Assembly (NCBI RefSeq): GCF_001870485.1
Contig: NZ_MDKE01000033.1
Span: 158,928 to 222,927, forward strand
Origin: Oceanisphaera psychrotolerans
GTDB taxonomy: Bacteria > Pseudomonadota > Gammaproteobacteria > Enterobacterales > Aeromonadaceae
Length of the DNA: 64,000 nucleotides
Direction: 5' to 3'
Each line of letters begins with the position of its first letter. Positions within the stretch are counted from its first letter, which is position 1. The notes under the pieces are model-generated. The model saw nothing but the letters and a program-made list of their open reading frames with translations. It searched no databases and was not told where the DNA came from. Positions 26,365-37,340 of this stretch are shown here, piece after piece. A program made the translations under genes and the position numbers.

Positions 26365-26392
26365 TTCACAAGCCTCATCTTTTTGGTAGTAT
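26365..26392 (+). promoter_or_regulatory. Promoter of tRNA-Tyr
   Basis: TTCACA (26365-26370), a 16-nt spacer and TAGTAT (26387-26392) are followed by the GC-rich discriminator GCGCCCC. That is the arrangement of stringently controlled stable-RNA promoters. Confidence 0.7.
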
Positions 26393-26408
26393 GCGCCCCA
26401 CAAAGTGT

Positions 26409-26493
26409 GGAGGGGTTCCCGAGTGGCCAAAGGGATCAGACTGTAAATCTGACGGCTCAGCCTTCGCTGGTTCGAATCCAGCTCCCTCCACCA
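26409..26493 (+). tRNA. tRNA-Tyr (anticodon GTA)
   Basis: An 85-nt class II tRNA with acceptor GGAGGGG/TCCCTCC, discriminator A and encoded CCA. The anticodon stem CAGA/TCTG holds the loop CTGTAAA (anticodon GTA at 26443-26445). A long variable arm and T-loop TTCGAAT are present. It is a single gene with its own promoter and terminator. Confidence 0.96.
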
Positions 26494-26500
26494 TCCTTTG

Positions 26501-26529
26501 AAATCCGGTGCTCAGCACCGGATTTTTTT
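26501..26529 (+). terminator. Rho-independent terminator after tRNA-Tyr
   Basis: An 11-bp perfect stem, AAATCCGGTGC and GCACCGGATTT, has a 3-nt loop (TCA) and runs into seven T residues in all. It begins 8 nt after the tRNA CCA. Confidence 0.95.
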
Positions 26530-26690
26530 ATGCCTGAAAACCACCTGCGCCCCGCCCCTCGGCGTTTCCATGCCAGAGGTGACAATCTGGTACGGGGCAC
26601 CATAAAGCCGCCTTTGCTCACACCCTGTTCACTCCTTCCTTTCTGCCCGGGATCCAGGCACTTATACTGAGCCAAAAGGGAGGGGGAATT

Positions 26691-27842
26691 ATGGAGCAAG
26701 ATGAAAGCAACGCCTGTGCGCTGGTGCTGACCGGTGGCGGTGCCCGGGCGGCGTATCAGGTAGGAGTCATCAAGGCCATTGCCGAGTGCTACCCCCGTGG
26801 CCAGCCCATTCCTTTTCCCATTCTCTGCGGTACCTCGGCCGGGGCCATCAATGCCACCGCCCTGGCCTGCTATGCCTCCTGTTTTCACCTGGGGGTGCGC
26901 AAGCTGGAATACGTTTGGCGCCATTTGCATACGGGTCAGATTTTGCGGCTGCAAGCCCGAAAAATCATCACCCACTCGCTCAAGAGTCTGCTGCTCGGCG
27001 TCATCGGCCGCCCCACCCAGATGGCCCTGCCGCTGTTCGACAACGGACCACTCGAGCGGCTACTGGAACAGCTGATCGACTTTCAACGCATCGACAACAA
27101 CCTGCTCTACGGGGCGCTGGAAGTGCTGGCGGTAACCGCGTCCAACTATAACACCGGCGACTCCACCACCTTCTTTCAGGGCCGACCTTACCATCAACCC
27201 TGGGCCCGGGCCGGACGCTCCGGTCGCTCGGCCATTATTGCGCCGCCGCACCTGCTGGCCAGCAGTGCCCTGCCCTTTATTTTTCAGCCCTGCCAGTTGC
27301 AGAATCATCACTATGGTGACGGCTCCATTCACCAGCTGAACCCCCTGAGCCCGGCCATCCATCTGGGTGCCAACCGTATCCTGATCATCAGCCTGGCATC
27401 AGACGAAGCCGAATCGGGTATCCTGCCAAGCGATCCCAGCAGTTCCGACATTGCCGGCCATTTGCTCGATACCATCTTCACCGACGCCCTCACCTCGGAC
27501 ATAGAGCGACTGCAGCGCATCAACAGCACCATTCGGATGGTGCCGGAGCGCAAGCGGGCGCAGCTGTCGTTGCGCCATATCGACAACCTGGTACTGAAAC
27601 CCAGCAAAAATCTGGATGTGCTGACCCAGAAGCATTTTCACAAACTACCGTTCAATATTCGCGCCCTGCTGCGGCTGTTTGGCGTCGATGCGGGGGACGC
27701 CACCGGCCTGACCAGCTTCCTGTTATTCGAGCAGGATTATTGCCGCGAGCTGATTGAGCTGGGTTATCAGGACACCCAGTCCCGTCTGGAAGAAGTCTGC
27801 CACTTTCTGGCCGTAGAACCGAGGTTGAAGAAGACCGGATAA
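26691..27842 (+). CDS. Patatin-like phospholipase
   Basis: Encodes 383 residues. It has the oxyanion motif TGGGARAAYQVG (14-25), nucleophile elbow GTSAG (S49) and the catalytic Asp in DGS (D210, YGDGSIHQ). No signal peptide is visible, so it is probably cytoplasmic or membrane-associated. The family hydrolyses acyl esters of phospholipids; the substrate here is unknown. It follows the tRNA-Tyr terminator and converges on tilS. Confidence 0.9.
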   Translation: MEQDESNACALVLTGGGARAAYQVGVIKAIAECYPRGQPIPFPILCGTSAGAINATALACYASCFHLGVRKLEYVWRHLHTGQILRLQARKIITHSLKSLLLGVIGRPTQMALPLFDNGPLERLLEQLIDFQRIDNNLLYGALEVLAVTASNYNTGDSTTFFQGRPYHQPWARAGRSGRSAIIAPPHLLASSALPFIFQPCQLQNHHYGDGSIHQLNPLSPAIHLGANRILIISLASDEAESGILPSDPSSSDIAGHLLDTIFTDALTSDIERLQRINSTIRMVPERKRAQLSLRHIDNLVLKPSKNLDVLTQKHFHKLPFNIRALLRLFGVDAGDATGLTSFLLFEQDYCRELIELGYQDTQSRLEEVCHFLAVEPRLKKTG

Positions 27843-27902
27843 TCACCGGCAAGGGGCACAGGACCACTGTCAGTCGGCCAAGGGTTGTACTCCCCGGCAT
27901 TT

Positions 27903-29210
27903 CTACTCAGGCAGCCACTCCAACTGCCAGCCGGGCTGGTCCGGTTCCGGAGTATGGTCGCGAGTGACGAACAACCCGGGGACGGCAACCAGTTTGGTCC
28001 CCTGCATCAATAACGGAATATGGGGCCGCTGCCAGGGAGGGATACCGTATTCCTGCCACAGCTTTTTAAGTGGGCGAGAACCCGCCCGGCCGGCAGGTTG
28101 TGCACGCAAGCCGGCGACCCCGAAGGCGAGCTGTAATTCGCCAGGATCCAGTTCGGTAATGAGATCGGCGCCCCGAGTCACCGGGCTGAGTCGCAGCTGG
28201 CCCACACCGCAATGCAGCCATTTTCCGGCTTTCAGGCTGTCCAAGGGCCGGGGCCTGGCGCCCTCCCTCGGCAGATAGAGGAATCCCTGGTACCGGCGAA
28301 TACTGCGCTGGCCCAGACGAACTTCCGGCTCCGCATCCATTCGGGCCAGCGCCAGCTCCTGCCAGATAGCCTGCAGCTGGCTGCGGCTGCAATGAATTTG
28401 ATGCTGCTGCAGCCAGTGACGCAGCACATTATGCCGCCGGGCCCGGCTCAGCGCCTGCAAACCGGTGACCGACAAACCTCCGGCCGGGTTCAACAGGTCG
28501 GGGAGATCCTGCTCGGCCAGCTCCAGCGCCAGTTCCATCTGCTCGGCGCACAGTTCGGCGCTGCGAGCGGCGGTCCGGTTGAACGAAGGCCACTGCGCCA
28601 GCAACGGCGGCAGGATGCGGTTGCGCAGAAAGTTGCGGTCAAAGTCATCGGCGGCGTTACTGGGATCCTCCACCCAGCTCAGCCCCTGCTCCCGGCCGAA
28701 CGTTTCCAGCACTTTACGAGAGCAGGTCAGCAAGGGCCGCCACTGCTGACCCGGCCCAAACTTCTTGTGCATGGGCATGGCCGCCAGCCCCGCCACCCCC
28801 GCACCGCGCTTCAGCGCCAGCAGCAGGGTCTCGGCCTGATCATCGAGGTGATGGCCGGTCAGCAGTATCTCGCCCTGCGCCATCGCCTCGGCCAGCGCCC
28901 GGTAACGCGCCTCCCGCGCCGCCGCTTCCAGACTGATGCGGGACCCCAGCGCGACCTGTACGCCGATGGTCTGACAATGAATACCCAGCGTCGCCGCCAC
29001 CCTGGCACAGTGGGCCGGCCAGGACTCCGCCGCCGGTTGCAGCCCGTGGGCGATATGCACCGCCCGTATCGTCAGTCCCCGCTCCCGGGCCAGGCGCGCG
29101 GCCAGTGCCAGCAGTACGGTGGAGTCCAGACCGCCGCTGAAGGCCACCAGCAACGATTGCCCCGGCCTCACCCCGGCGGTATGTCGGCAAAAATCGGCGT
29201 ATAAGTCCAT
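27903..29210 (-). CDS. tilS: tRNA(Ile)-lysidine synthase TilS
   Basis: Encodes 435 residues. The PP-loop ATPase motif SGGLDS is at 25-30, followed by VHIAHGLQP and the conserved LLTGHHLDDQAETLLL, then TilS-type substrate-binding and C-terminal domains with AGSRPLKKLWQEYGIPPWQR. It converts C34 of tRNA-Ile(CAU) to lysidine, changing its codon from AUG to AUA. Start 29210 (MDLYADF) fits the family better than an upstream in-frame start. It follows the M48 lipoprotein after a CTCACG-type repeat. Confidence 0.95.
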   Translation of the reverse strand: MDLYADFCRHTAGVRPGQSLLVAFSGGLDSTVLLALAARLARERGLTIRAVHIAHGLQPAAESWPAHCARVAATLGIHCQTIGVQVALGSRISLEAAAREARYRALAEAMAQGEILLTGHHLDDQAETLLLALKRGAGVAGLAAMPMHKKFGPGQQWRPLLTCSRKVLETFGREQGLSWVEDPSNAADDFDRNFLRNRILPPLLAQWPSFNRTAARSAELCAEQMELALELAEQDLPDLLNPAGGLSVTGLQALSRARRHNVLRHWLQQHQIHCSRSQLQAIWQELALARMDAEPEVRLGQRSIRRYQGFLYLPREGARPRPLDSLKAGKWLHCGVGQLRLSPVTRGADLITELDPGELQLAFGVAGLRAQPAGRAGSRPLKKLWQEYGIPPWQRPHIPLLMQGTKLVAVPGLFVTRDHTPEPDQPGWQLEWLPE

Positions 29211-29245
29211 GAATTGGCTCTGCTCGTTGGGGAGGAGTGAAATGA

Positions 29246-29277
29246 CGGATTTCCCCTCACGCCTTCCCCTCACCGCT
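29246..29277. repeat. CTCACG-type intergenic repeat (tilS / M48 spacer)
   Basis: The spacer contains CCCCTCACGCCTTCCCCTCACC. This degenerate pyrimidine-rich motif (CTCACGCC/CCCCTCAC) recurs in at least four other intergenic gaps here: near 3075-3106, 8529-8551, 39424-39470 and 45374-45460. It may be a clade-specific dispersed repeat. Confidence 0.5.
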
Positions 29278-29282
29278 AAGAC

Positions 29283-30032
29283 TTACCGGCAGTTGGAGTT
29301 TGCCGCCGCTTCTCTGGCCAGCTCAATGCGCTTGGAGGTGGCCGGATGACTGGAGAAGAGGCCACCGCCGCTGCCGGCGTGCTGCATCAGTTTTTGCTGA
29401 GCACGCATGGCGGCGTAAGGATCCATGTTCAGCTGACACAGCACCTCTACCCCGTAGGCGTCGGACTGCAGCTCGTCTTTCTGGGAAAACTGGGCGCCAA
29501 GAAACTGGGTGCCGATCTCCGCATACTCGGAGGCGGCCAGGGCCCCGACGGTACCACCGGCCGCCGTGGCGGCCTGGCGGGCAGCACTGGTCAGATAGGC
29601 CGTCTTGTAGCGGCTGAGGGAATGCTCGAATTTGATATGACCGACTTCATGACCGATCACCGCCATCAGCTCGTCGTCCTGCATCACGTCCATCAGCCCC
29701 GAATATACCCGCACGGTACCGTCCGGCATGGCAAAGGCGTTGATTTCATCGTCCAGATACACCTGAAAATTCAGTGGCGTACCATCGATGCTGGTCAGGC
29801 CGCGGGTCAGGCTGCTCAGGCGCTGGCTGTAAGGGTCACTGGCCGGCGCCAGTTTGTTTTCTGCATCCATCTGTTTGGCAGACAGGCTGGCCTCGGCCTG
29901 CAACTGGCTCTTGCTCAGGGTCAATCCCTGCAGCGCCGTCAGCCCGGCCCCCAGCAGCGCGTCGTTGTTGCTGGTCGCACAGCCACTCAGGCCCAGGCTG
30001 AACAGGGCGGCGGCAATCAGTGTGTTTTTCAT
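29283..30032 (-). CDS. M48 family zinc metalloprotease lipoprotein (LoiP/YcaL-like)
   Basis: Encodes 249 residues. The lipobox is LSGC (C18). The gluzincin motif HEVGH falls at 128-132, with a third ligand probably at E187 (KDELQSDAYG). The order of motifs matches LoiP/YcaL-type outer-membrane-anchored proteases, which take part in envelope quality control. It is monocistronic or co-transcribed with tilS. Confidence 0.88.
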   Translation of the reverse strand: MKNTLIAAALFSLGLSGCATSNNDALLGAGLTALQGLTLSKSQLQAEASLSAKQMDAENKLAPASDPYSQRLSSLTRGLTSIDGTPLNFQVYLDDEINAFAMPDGTVRVYSGLMDVMQDDELMAVIGHEVGHIKFEHSLSRYKTAYLTSAARQAATAAGGTVGALAASEYAEIGTQFLGAQFSQKDELQSDAYGVEVLCQLNMDPYAAMRAQQKLMQHAGSGGGLFSSHPATSKRIELAREAAANSNCR

Positions 30033-30116
30033 GTTGGACCCGTATAAATGTTTGATATCGGTTGAGGCGATATCAAAAAGGAAAAAGAGGACGGAGTCAA
30101 TGCAGGGTGCATGGCC

Positions 30117-30267
30117 TCAATGCCCGTTATTGCGTACCGGCAAGGCTAACGCCCGGTTACGGCCCTCGGCGTTGGCCTGACACCGGGCATTGCCGGCCCG
30201 GGAAAGCAGTTTGTCTTCATCGATGGCGCTGGCGACCTGCGCCAGACCCCGACCGATCGTCATCCCC
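30117..30267 (-). pseudogene. Decayed C-terminal fragment of a GGDEF (diguanylate cyclase) domain
   Basis: The minus-strand frame reads MTIGRGLAQVAS, DEDKLLSRAGNA and QANAEGRNR. This lines up with the end of GGDEF domains, where the usual pattern is SIGxA...LLxRADxALYxAKxxGRNR. The GGDEF core and any upstream domain are missing, and ALYQAK is degraded to ARCQAN. It lies in the 326-nt gap between accA and the M48 gene, beyond the accA terminator. Chance similarity cannot be fully excluded. Confidence 0.55.
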
Positions 30268-30286
30268 CGCCGCAATCGGCAGGAAC

Positions 30287-30329
30287 AAAAAAGGGTCGAC
30301 GTCATTTACTCGTTGAATGACGCCGACCC
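30287..30329 (-). terminator. Rho-independent terminator after accA
   Basis: A 14-bp stem with one mismatch (GGGTCGGCGTCATT / AATGACGTCGACCC on the minus strand) has a 9-nt loop and is followed by six T. It begins 30 nt after the accA stop and ends the long lpx-dnaE-accA operon. Confidence 0.9.
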
Positions 30330-30358
30330 CGTTCCGGATTTCAATGGTCCGGGCTGAC

Positions 30359-31315
30359 TCAGCAGTAACCGTAACCCATCAGGCGCTGGTAGCGCTGTTC
30401 GAGCAGGGTATCGATATCAAGCTGATCCAGGTTGTCCAGGTCGGTCAGCAGGCGCGCTTTCAGGTTTTCGGCCATCTGCAGCGGATTGCTGTGGGCGCCG
30501 CCCATCGGCTCTTCCACCACGTTGTCGATCAGCTTCAGCTCGTGAATCCGCTGGGCGGTAATGCCCATGGCTTCGGCGGCCAGCGAGGCCTTGTCGGCGC
30601 TCTTCCACAGGATGGAGGCGCAGCCTTCGGGCGAAATCACCGAGTAGGTGGAATACTGCAGCATGTTGACTCTGTCGCCCACGCCGATGGCCAGGGCACC
30701 GCCGGAGCCGCCCTCACCGATCACGGTGCAGATGATGGGGGTCTTGAGGCCGGCCATCACTTTCAGGTTGCGGGCAATGGCTTCACTCTGGCCCCGCTCT
30801 TCGGCACCCACGCCCGGATAGGCACCGGGAGTGTCGATGAAGGTCAGGATCGGCATCTTGAAGCGTTCAGCCATTTCCATCAACCGCAACGCCTTGCGGT
30901 AGCCTTCGGGACGCGGCATACCGAAGTTGCGACGGATTTTTTCCTTGGTTTCGCGACCCTTCTGCTGACCAATCACCATCACCGGGCGGCCCTCGAAACG
31001 GGCGACACCACCCACGATGGCCTTGTCGTCCGCATAGGCGCGATCGCCGGCCAGTTCGTCGAACTCACCGAACATCATCTCGAGATAGTCGAGGGTATAG
31101 GGACGACGCGGATGGCGGGCCAGCTGGGAGATCTGCCAGGGCCCCAGGTTGTTGAATACCTTCTTGGTGAGCTCGTCGCGCTTGCCTTCCAGACGCTTGA
31201 CCTCTTCACCCAGATCGATGTCGAGGCCATCGCCCTCACTGACATGACGGAGTTCTTCAATCTGGGCCTGCAGCTCAGCAATGGGTTGTTCAAAATCCAG
31301 AAAATGGTGGCTCAT
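30359..31315 (-). CDS. accA: Acetyl-CoA carboxylase carboxyltransferase subunit alpha
   Basis: Encodes 318 residues, the usual size. The N-terminal helical segment begins [19 protein letters not shown], followed by [13 protein letters not shown] and the carboxyltransferase core with [28 protein letters not shown] ([20 protein letters not shown]) and [15 protein letters not shown]. With AccD it transfers carboxyl from biotin to acetyl-CoA. It follows dnaE by 9 nt. Confidence 0.97.
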   Translation of the reverse strand: MSHHFLDFEQPIAELQAQIEELRHVSEGDGLDIDLGEEVKRLEGKRDELTKKVFNNLGPWQISQLARHPRRPYTLDYLEMMFGEFDELAGDRAYADDKAIVGGVARFEGRPVMVIGQQKGRETKEKIRRNFGMPRPEGYRKALRLMEMAERFKMPILTFIDTPGAYPGVGAEERGQSEAIARNLKVMAGLKTPIICTVIGEGGSGGALAIGVGDRVNMLQYSTYSVISPEGCASILWKSADKASLAAEAMGITAQRIHELKLIDNVVEEPMGGAHSNPLQMAENLKARLLTDLDNLDQLDIDTLLEQRYQRLMGYGYC

Positions 31316-31324
31316 AGGTCCCCT

Positions 31325-34300
31325 CTATTCAAAAATTAGTTCGACTTTATCCTGACCCAGCAGCTGCTTCAGCGACGCCAGCATCTGGTCGGTGGGGGTT
31401 ACCCGCCACTCGGTTCCCAGCGTAAGCTGCGCCCGTGCTCCCGGTCGATAATAGGTCACTCGAACAGGACAGACTCCCGCCCGCACGGGGGTGAGTATGT
31501 CCAGCAATTGGGTAAAAAAGCCCTGGTCTACCTGGCTCTGACTGATGTTCAGCACCAGACCACGGGCGAAACGCTCACGGGCGTCACTGATATCAAGCAC
31601 TTCTCGTGCCGACATTTTAAGGCCGCCGGAAAAATCATCAAAGCTGACCTGTCCGCTGATGACCAGGATTTTATCCTTTTCCAGCAAAGACTCATAGCGT
31701 TCCAGTGCCTCCGAGAACAGGGTCACGTCCAGGCGGCCGGATCTGTCATCCAGAGTAAGGATGCCCATGCGGTTGCCCCGCTTGGTAGTCATCACCCGGG
31801 CCGCAATCACCAGGCCGGCGGCGGTGGTGATTTTATCACGGCTGGTAGCCTGCAATTCTATCAGCCGGCCACTGGTATAGTGACGCAGCTCTTTCGCATA
31901 CTGGTTGATCGGGTGCCCGGTCAGATAGAGCCCCAGAGTGTCGCGCTCGCCGTCCAGCCAGACGTTGTCGGGCCAGGCCGGCACATCCACGAAGGCGTGC
32001 TCGGTCTGCGCTTCTTCCACCAGTACGCCGAACATGTCGCCCTGGCCCAGGGCCTCGGCCTTGGCGTGCTGCTCTGCCGCCTTCATCGCCTCGGGCAGGG
32101 TCGCCATCAGCGAGGCCCGGTGCGGACCCAGCCGATCCATGGCGCCGGACAGGATCAACTTTTCCATCACCCGCTTGTTCAGCTTCTTCAGATCGACCCG
32201 GTTGCAGAAGTCGAACAGATCCCGGAAGGGACCGCCCTGTGCCCTCGCCTCCAGAATCGATTCTATCGGCGCCTCGCCCACGCCCTTGATGGCACCGATG
32301 CCGTAGACGATGTGGCCTGCTTCGTTGACGGTGAAACGATAGCGGCCGGAATTCACATCCGGCGGCAGCAGGGTCAGCCCCATGCGCTGACATTCGTCGA
32401 CCAGGGTCACCACCTTGTCGGTGTTGTCCATGTCGGCGGTCATCACCGCCGCCATGAACTCGGCCGGATAATGGGTTTTCAGCCACAGGGTCTGGTACGA
32501 CACCAGCGCGTAGGCGGCGGAGTGGGATTTGTTGAAGCCGTAGCCGGCAAATTTTTCCACCAGATCGAAGATCTTGATCGCCAGTTCGCCATCGATGCCG
32601 TTGGCCACCGCGCCGGCCTCGAAGCCGGCCCGCTGCTTGGCCATCTCTTCCGGCTTTTTCTTGCCCATGGCCCGCCGCAACAGATCGGCGCCACCTAGGG
32701 AGTAGCCCGCCAGCACCTGGGCTATCTGCATCACCTGCTCCTGATAGAGGATGATGCCGTAGGTGGGTTCCAGAATGGGCTTGAGCGATTCGTGCTGCCA
32801 GGTTTCGTCCGGGTAGGACACCGCCTCGCGACCGTGCTTACGGTCGATGAAGTTGTCCACCATGCCCGACTGCAACGGGCCGGGCCGGAACAGGGCCACC
32901 AGGGCGATCATGTCTTCGAAGCAGTCGGGTTGCAGCCGCTTGATCAGATCTTTCATGCCCCGGGATTCGAGCTGGAATACCGCGGTACTTTCGGCTCGCT
33001 TCAGCAGCCGGAACGAGGCGGGGTCATCGATGGGGATGGCGGCAATATCGACCGGTGGCTTGCCTTCTTTCTCAAGCCTGGGGTTGATCATGCCCAGGGC
33101 CCAGTCGATGATGGTCAGGGTGCGCAGGCCGAGGAAGTCGAACTTGACCAGACCGGCGTATTCCACGTCGTTCTTGTCGAACTGGGTCACCGGGTTGCGG
33201 CCGTGCTCGTCGCAGTAGAGCGGCGAGAAATCGGTGATGCGGGTCGGCGCGATGACCACGCCCCCGGCGTGCTTGCCGGCGTTGCGGGTCACCCCCTCCA
33301 GCGCGCGCGCCATGTCGATCAGCGCCCTGACTTCCTCGTCCTGATCGTACATTTCGGGCAGCTTGGGCTCGACCTCGAAGGCCTTGCCCAGGGTCATGCC
33401 CGGATCCGGCGGTATCAGCTTGGAAATGCGATCCACAAAGCCGTAGGGATGGCCCAGTACCCGGCCCACGTCACGTACCACCGCCTTGGCGGCCATGGTG
33501 CCGAAGGTGATGATCTGGCTGACCGCATCGCGGCCGTACAGCTCGGCGACGTGATCGATCACCTCGTCGCGTCGGTCCATGCAGAAGTCGATATCGAAGT
33601 CGGGCATCGACACCCGTTCCGGGTTGAGGAAACGTTCGAACAGCAGGTCGAATTCGAGCGGATCCAGATCGGTGATCTTGAGCGCATAGGCCACCAGCGA
33701 GCCGGCACCCGAGCCGCGGCCCGGCCCGACCGGAATGCCGTTATCCTTGGACCACTGAATGAATTCCATCACGATCAGGAAGTAACCGGGAAACCCCATC
33801 TGGTTGATCACTTCCAGCTCGATTTTCAGTCGCTCGTCGTACTCTCCCCGTTTGTCGGCGCGTACGGCCGGGTCCGGAAACAGAAACGCCAGCCGGTCTT
33901 CCAGCCCTTCCTGTGAGCATTTGACCAGGAAGTCTTCGATGCTCATGTCACCGGTGGGAAAGTCGGGCAGGAAGTATTCACCCAGCCGCACCGTGACGTT
34001 GCAGCGTTTGGCGATTTCCACGCTGTTTTCCAGCGCCTCGGGAATGTCGGCGAACAGCTCGGCCATTTCGGCCGGGCTTTTCAGATATTGTTCGGGACTG
34101 TAGCGCCGGGGACGGCGCTTGTCGTCCAGGGTATAACCGTCGTGAATCGCCACCCGGATCTCGTGGGCATCGAAGTCGCTCTTGTCGAGAAACACCACCT
34201 CGTTGGTGGCCACCACCGGCAGGCTCTCGCGCTCGGCCAGGGCCACCGCCATGTGCAGGTAGCTTTCTTCATCCGGCCGTTCGGTGCGTTGCAGCTCGAG

Positions 34301-34798
34301 ATAATAGCGGTCGGCAAAATGCTGCTGATAGAAGCTCAGACACTGGCTGACCAGCGCCTCGTTGCCCTTGAGCAGACCGATGCCCACATCCCCTTCCCGG
34401 CCGCCGGACAGCAGGATGATCCCTTCGTTGAACTCGACCAGCCAGTCCTTGTCGACCAGGGGCCGGTGCTGCACATGACCACGCTCGTAGGCCTTGGAAA
34501 TGATCCGGGTAATGCTCTGATAGCCATTGTTGTCCATCGCCAGCAGGGTGAGACGAAACAACTGCTCGCCGAGCTCGTCGCTCTGCACCCAGATGTCGGT
34601 GCCGACGATGGGCTTGAGCCCCTTGCCGTGGGCATCGCCATAGAAGCGGACCAGACCGCAAAGGTTCATCTGATCGGTCAGCGCCAGCGCCGGGTAGCCC
34701 AGCTCGCTGGCACGCTTGTTGATGGGGCCGATCTTGGCCACCCCATCCACCATGGAAAAATCCGAGTGAATGCGCAGGTGGACGAAGGGGGTACTCAT
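31325..34798 (-). CDS. dnaE: DNA polymerase III subunit alpha
   Basis: Encodes 1157 residues. The PHP domain starts [16 protein letters not shown]. The polymerase active-site motif is PDFDIDF, with D402 and D404 corresponding to the E. coli catalytic pair. Other marks are [16 protein letters not shown], the finger region [18 protein letters not shown] ([14 protein letters not shown]) and [21 protein letters not shown]-terminal OB-fold segment follows. This is the replicative polymerase. It overlaps rnhB by 4 nt. Confidence 0.97.
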   Translation of the reverse strand: MSTPFVHLRIHSDFSMVDGVAKIGPINKRASELGYPALALTDQMNLCGLVRFYGDAHGKGLKPIVGTDIWVQSDELGEQLFRLTLLAMDNNGYQSITRIISKAYERGHVQHRPLVDKDWLVEFNEGIILLSGGREGDVGIGLLKGNEALVSQCLSFYQQHFADRYYLELQRTERPDEESYLHMAVALAERESLPVVATNEVVFLDKSDFDAHEIRVAIHDGYTLDDKRRPRRYSPEQYLKSPAEMAELFADIPEALENSVEIAKRCNVTVRLGEYFLPDFPTGDMSIEDFLVKCSQEGLEDRLAFLFPDPAVRADKRGEYDERLKIELEVINQMGFPGYFLIVMEFIQWSKDNGIPVGPGRGSGAGSLVAYALKITDLDPLEFDLLFERFLNPERVSMPDFDIDFCMDRRDEVIDHVAELYGRDAVSQIITFGTMAAKAVVRDVGRVLGHPYGFVDRISKLIPPDPGMTLGKAFEVEPKLPEMYDQDEEVRALIDMARALEGVTRNAGKHAGGVVIAPTRITDFSPLYCDEHGRNPVTQFDKNDVEYAGLVKFDFLGLRTLTIIDWALGMINPRLEKEGKPPVDIAAIPIDDPASFRLLKRAESTAVFQLESRGMKDLIKRLQPDCFEDMIALVALFRPGPLQSGMVDNFIDRKHGREAVSYPDETWQHESLKPILEPTYGIILYQEQVMQIAQVLAGYSLGGADLLRRAMGKKKPEEMAKQRAGFEAGAVANGIDGELAIKIFDLVEKFAGYGFNKSHSAAYALVSYQTLWLKTHYPAEFMAAVMTADMDNTDKVVTLVDECQRMGLTLLPPDVNSGRYRFTVNEAGHIVYGIGAIKGVGEAPIESILEARAQGGPFRDLFDFCNRVDLKKLNKRVMEKLILSGAMDRLGPHRASLMATLPEAMKAAEQHAKAEALGQGDMFGVLVEEAQTEHAFVDVPAWPDNVWLDGERDTLGLYLTGHPINQYAKELRHYTSGRLIELQATSRDKITTAAGLVIAARVMTTKRGNRMGILTLDDRSGRLDVTLFSEALERYESLLEKDKILVISGQVSFDDFSGGLKMSAREVLDISDARERFARGLVLNISQSQVDQGFFTQLLDILTPVRAGVCPVRVTYYRPGARAQLTLGTEWRVTPTDQMLASLKQLLGQDKVELIFE

Positions 34799-35409
34799 TT
34801 CTCCACCACCGACGCGATGGCGGAGGCCAGCAGGGCCACCACCGGCTTGAAGCTGCGCCGGTATTCCGGCAGCACCCCGTGTTGGGCCAGCGCCGCCAGA
34901 TGATCCTTGGTGGGATACCCCTTGTGGCGGGCAAAACCGTACTGGGGATGTTGCGCGTCCAGCGCGATCATTTCCTGATCCCGCGCCACCTTGGCCAGAA
35001 TGGAGGCGGCGCTGATCTCGGCCACCCGGCTGTCACCCTTGACCACCGCCTGGGCCGGCATCGGCAGCTCGGGGCAGCGGTTGCCGTCGATAAACACGAA
35101 GCCGGGGGGGACCGACAGCGCCGCCACCGCCCGGCTCATGGCCAGCATGGTGGCCTGCAATATGTTGAGTTCATCGATTTCGGCGGGCGAACAGCGGCCG
35201 ATAGCCCAGGCCAGGGCGCGCTCACGAATAAGCGGCGCCAGCTGTTCGCGCTTTTTCTCGCTCAGTTTCTTGGAGTCACCCAGGCCGGGAATAGGGTTGT
35301 CGGGGTCCAGGATCACCGCCGCGGTCACCACATCACCGACCAGGGGGCCGCGGCCCACCTCATCGACGCCGGCCACCAGCACCCCCTGGGGATAGACTAT
35401 TTCTGACAT
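34795..35409 (-). CDS. rnhB: Ribonuclease HII
   Basis: Encodes 204 residues. The active-site segment [15 protein letters not shown] supplies the first acidic pair (D16, E17). [11 protein letters not shown] follows, with FIDGN and [12 protein letters not shown] further on, as in all RNase HII. It removes RNA from DNA-RNA hybrids and single ribonucleotides from DNA. It overlaps lpxB by 13 nt and dnaE by 4 nt. Confidence 0.96.
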   Translation of the reverse strand: MSEIVYPQGVLVAGVDEVGRGPLVGDVVTAAVILDPDNPIPGLGDSKKLSEKKREQLAPLIRERALAWAIGRCSPAEIDELNILQATMLAMSRAVAALSVPPGFVFIDGNRCPELPMPAQAVVKGDSRVAEISAASILAKVARDQEMIALDAQHPQYGFARHKGYPTKDHLAALAQHGVLPEYRRSFKPVVALLASAIASVVEK

Positions 35410-36554
35410 GATCTTCTGGTCAGCTCAAGCACCGCCAGCGCGGCCTGTTCGTCGGCGTTGCAGCGGATCTGTTTATGCAGTTGGGTAAAGTGTGCCACCA
35501 GTTCGCTGGTGTCGTTATCCAGCAGCTTGCCGACCTCGTCCACGATATGGCCGGGGGTACATTCGTGCTGGATCAATTCCGCCACCAGCGTCTGATCCGC
35601 CAGCAGGTTGGGCAGCGAAGCATAGGCGGTATGCACCAGCTTGTTGGCCAGCCAGTAGCTGACCGGCTTGAACTTGTAACCCACCACCATCGGCTTCTTG
35701 GCCAGCATGGCTTCCAGCGTCGCGGTGCCCGAGGCCAGCAGTATTACGTCGCTGGCCGTCATCACCTCCCGCCCCCGGCCTTCCACCAGGGTAATGTCGA
35801 GGTTGGGGGCCACCTGCTGTTTGATGGCCAGAAACTCTGCTCTGCGCTTGGCACTGACCAGCGGCACCACAAACTCCAGCTCGGGGTGACGCACCTTGAG
35901 CTGCTTGCAGGCTTCCAGATACACCGGGCTGAGCAGGGTCACTTCCGCGTGACGGCTGCCGGGCAACAGGGCCAGGTAACGACCGTCGGGCTTGAGCCCC
36001 AATCGCTCACGGGCGCCGAGGGTGTCGGGCACCAGCGGCATCTGATCGGCCAGGGTATGGCCGATGAAACGGCAAGGGGCATCGAAGCGGTCGTAGAAGG
36101 CTTTTTCGAACGGCAGAAAGGCCAGCACCATGTCGGTGGCGGCCTTGATCTTGTGAATACGGTTCTGGCGCCAGGCCCACACCGAGGGGCTGACGTAATG
36201 CAGGGTGGCCAGGCCACGCTTGCGCAACTTCAGCTCGACGCCGATATTGAAGTCCGGTGCATCGATACCCACAAACACGTCCGGCGGGTTGTCGATGAAG
36301 TGGCGGATGATCTGCCTGCGAATGGCAAGGATACGCGGCAGCCGGCCCAGCACCTCGACCAGGCCCATGACCGCCAGCTCGTCCATCTCGAACAGGGCGG
36401 TGCAGCCCTCGGCCACCATCTGCGGCCCGGCAATGCCTTCGAACACCGCATCGGGGTGCCGCGCCCGCAGCTCGCGGATCAGGCCGGCGCCCAGGGTGTC
36501 GCCGGAGACTTCACCGGCGACGATACCGATACGCAGGGGACGGGCTTCAGGCAC
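35397..36554 (-). CDS. lpxB: Lipid-A-disaccharide synthase
   Basis: Encodes 385 residues. It has [21 protein letters not shown] at the N-terminus, [20 protein letters not shown] and [10 protein letters not shown], all hallmarks of the GT19 enzyme. It joins UDP-diacyl-GlcN and lipid X to form the lipid A disaccharide at the inner membrane. It overlaps lpxA by 8 nt. Confidence 0.97.
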   Translation of the reverse strand: MPEARPLRIGIVAGEVSGDTLGAGLIRELRARHPDAVFEGIAGPQMVAEGCTALFEMDELAVMGLVEVLGRLPRILAIRRQIIRHFIDNPPDVFVGIDAPDFNIGVELKLRKRGLATLHYVSPSVWAWRQNRIHKIKAATDMVLAFLPFEKAFYDRFDAPCRFIGHTLADQMPLVPDTLGARERLGLKPDGRYLALLPGSRHAEVTLLSPVYLEACKQLKVRHPELEFVVPLVSAKRRAEFLAIKQQVAPNLDITLVEGRGREVMTASDVILLASGTATLEAMLAKKPMVVGYKFKPVSYWLANKLVHTAYASLPNLLADQTLVAELIQHECTPGHIVDEVGKLLDNDTSELVAHFTQLHKQIRCNADEQAALAVLELTRRSCQK

Positions 36555-37338
36555 GAATGATACCGCGCTCGTTGGTCTTCAGGAATTCGACCATGATGCC
36601 CACTTCCGGCTGCTGCTTGTTCAGCTCTTCCAGCTCGGGAATCACTTCGTCCACGGTTTTGCCGCTTCTGAAAATGATCTTGTAGGCCTTCTTGATGGCC
36701 GAAATACCTTCGGCGGAAAAGCCCCGGCGACGCAGGCCTTCGGAGTTGATGCCGAAGGGTTTGGCATAGAGACCGGCGGCCATCACATAGGGCGGCACGT
36801 CCTTGTTCAGGGCGGCGCAGCCGGCGATAAAGGCGTGGCTGCCGACCCGACCAAACTGGTGAATGGCGGCATGCCCCCCGAAGATCACATGAGAGCCGAT
36901 ATGCACGTGCCCAGCCAGGGTGGCGTTGTTGGCAAAGATGCAATCGTCACCGATACGACAGTCGTGAGCCACATGCACGTTGACCATGAACAAGTTGCGG
37001 CTGCCGACGCGGGTCAGGCTTTCATCCTGAGAAGTCCCACGGTGAAAAGTGCAGGACTCGCGGATCACGTTATCGTCGCCGATCTCCAGAACGGTACGCT
37101 CGCCGGCGTATTTCTTGTCCTGACAGTCTTCCCCGATGGAGCAGAACTGGAAGATGCGATTACGCTGGCCGATACGGGTCGGCCCCTTGATCACCACATG
37201 GGGACCTATCCAGCAGTCGTCGCCGATTTCCACTTCCGGGCCGATCAGGGTCCAGGGGCCGATTTCGACTCCCTTGCCTATTTTGGCATCCGGATGGACG
37301 ATGGCGGTTTCATGGATTACTGCACTTTGCTCCGTCAC
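36547..37338 (-). CDS. lpxA: UDP-N-acetylglucosamine O-acyltransferase LpxA
   Basis: Encodes 263 residues, matching the E. coli enzyme (262). It is a left-handed beta-helix of hexapeptide repeats. The catalytic-region His is in VNVHVAHDC, and [13 protein letters not shown] follows. I chose the GTG at 37338 ([16 protein letters not shown]) because the alternative ATG at 37362 lies inside fabZ and adds non-homologous residues; GAGGG precedes the GTG. It catalyses the first step of lipid A synthesis. Confidence 0.95.
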   Translation of the reverse strand: MTEQSAVIHETAIVHPDAKIGKGVEIGPWTLIGPEVEIGDDCWIGPHVVIKGPTRIGQRNRIFQFCSIGEDCQDKKYAGERTVLEIGDDNVIRESCTFHRGTSQDESLTRVGSRNLFMVNVHVAHDCRIGDDCIFANNATLAGHVHIGSHVIFGGHAAIHQFGRVGSHAFIAGCAALNKDVPPYVMAAGLYAKPFGINSEGLRRRGFSAEGISAIKKAYKIIFRSGKTVDEVIPELEELNKQQPEVGIMVEFLKTNERGIIRA

Positions 37339-37340
37339 AC

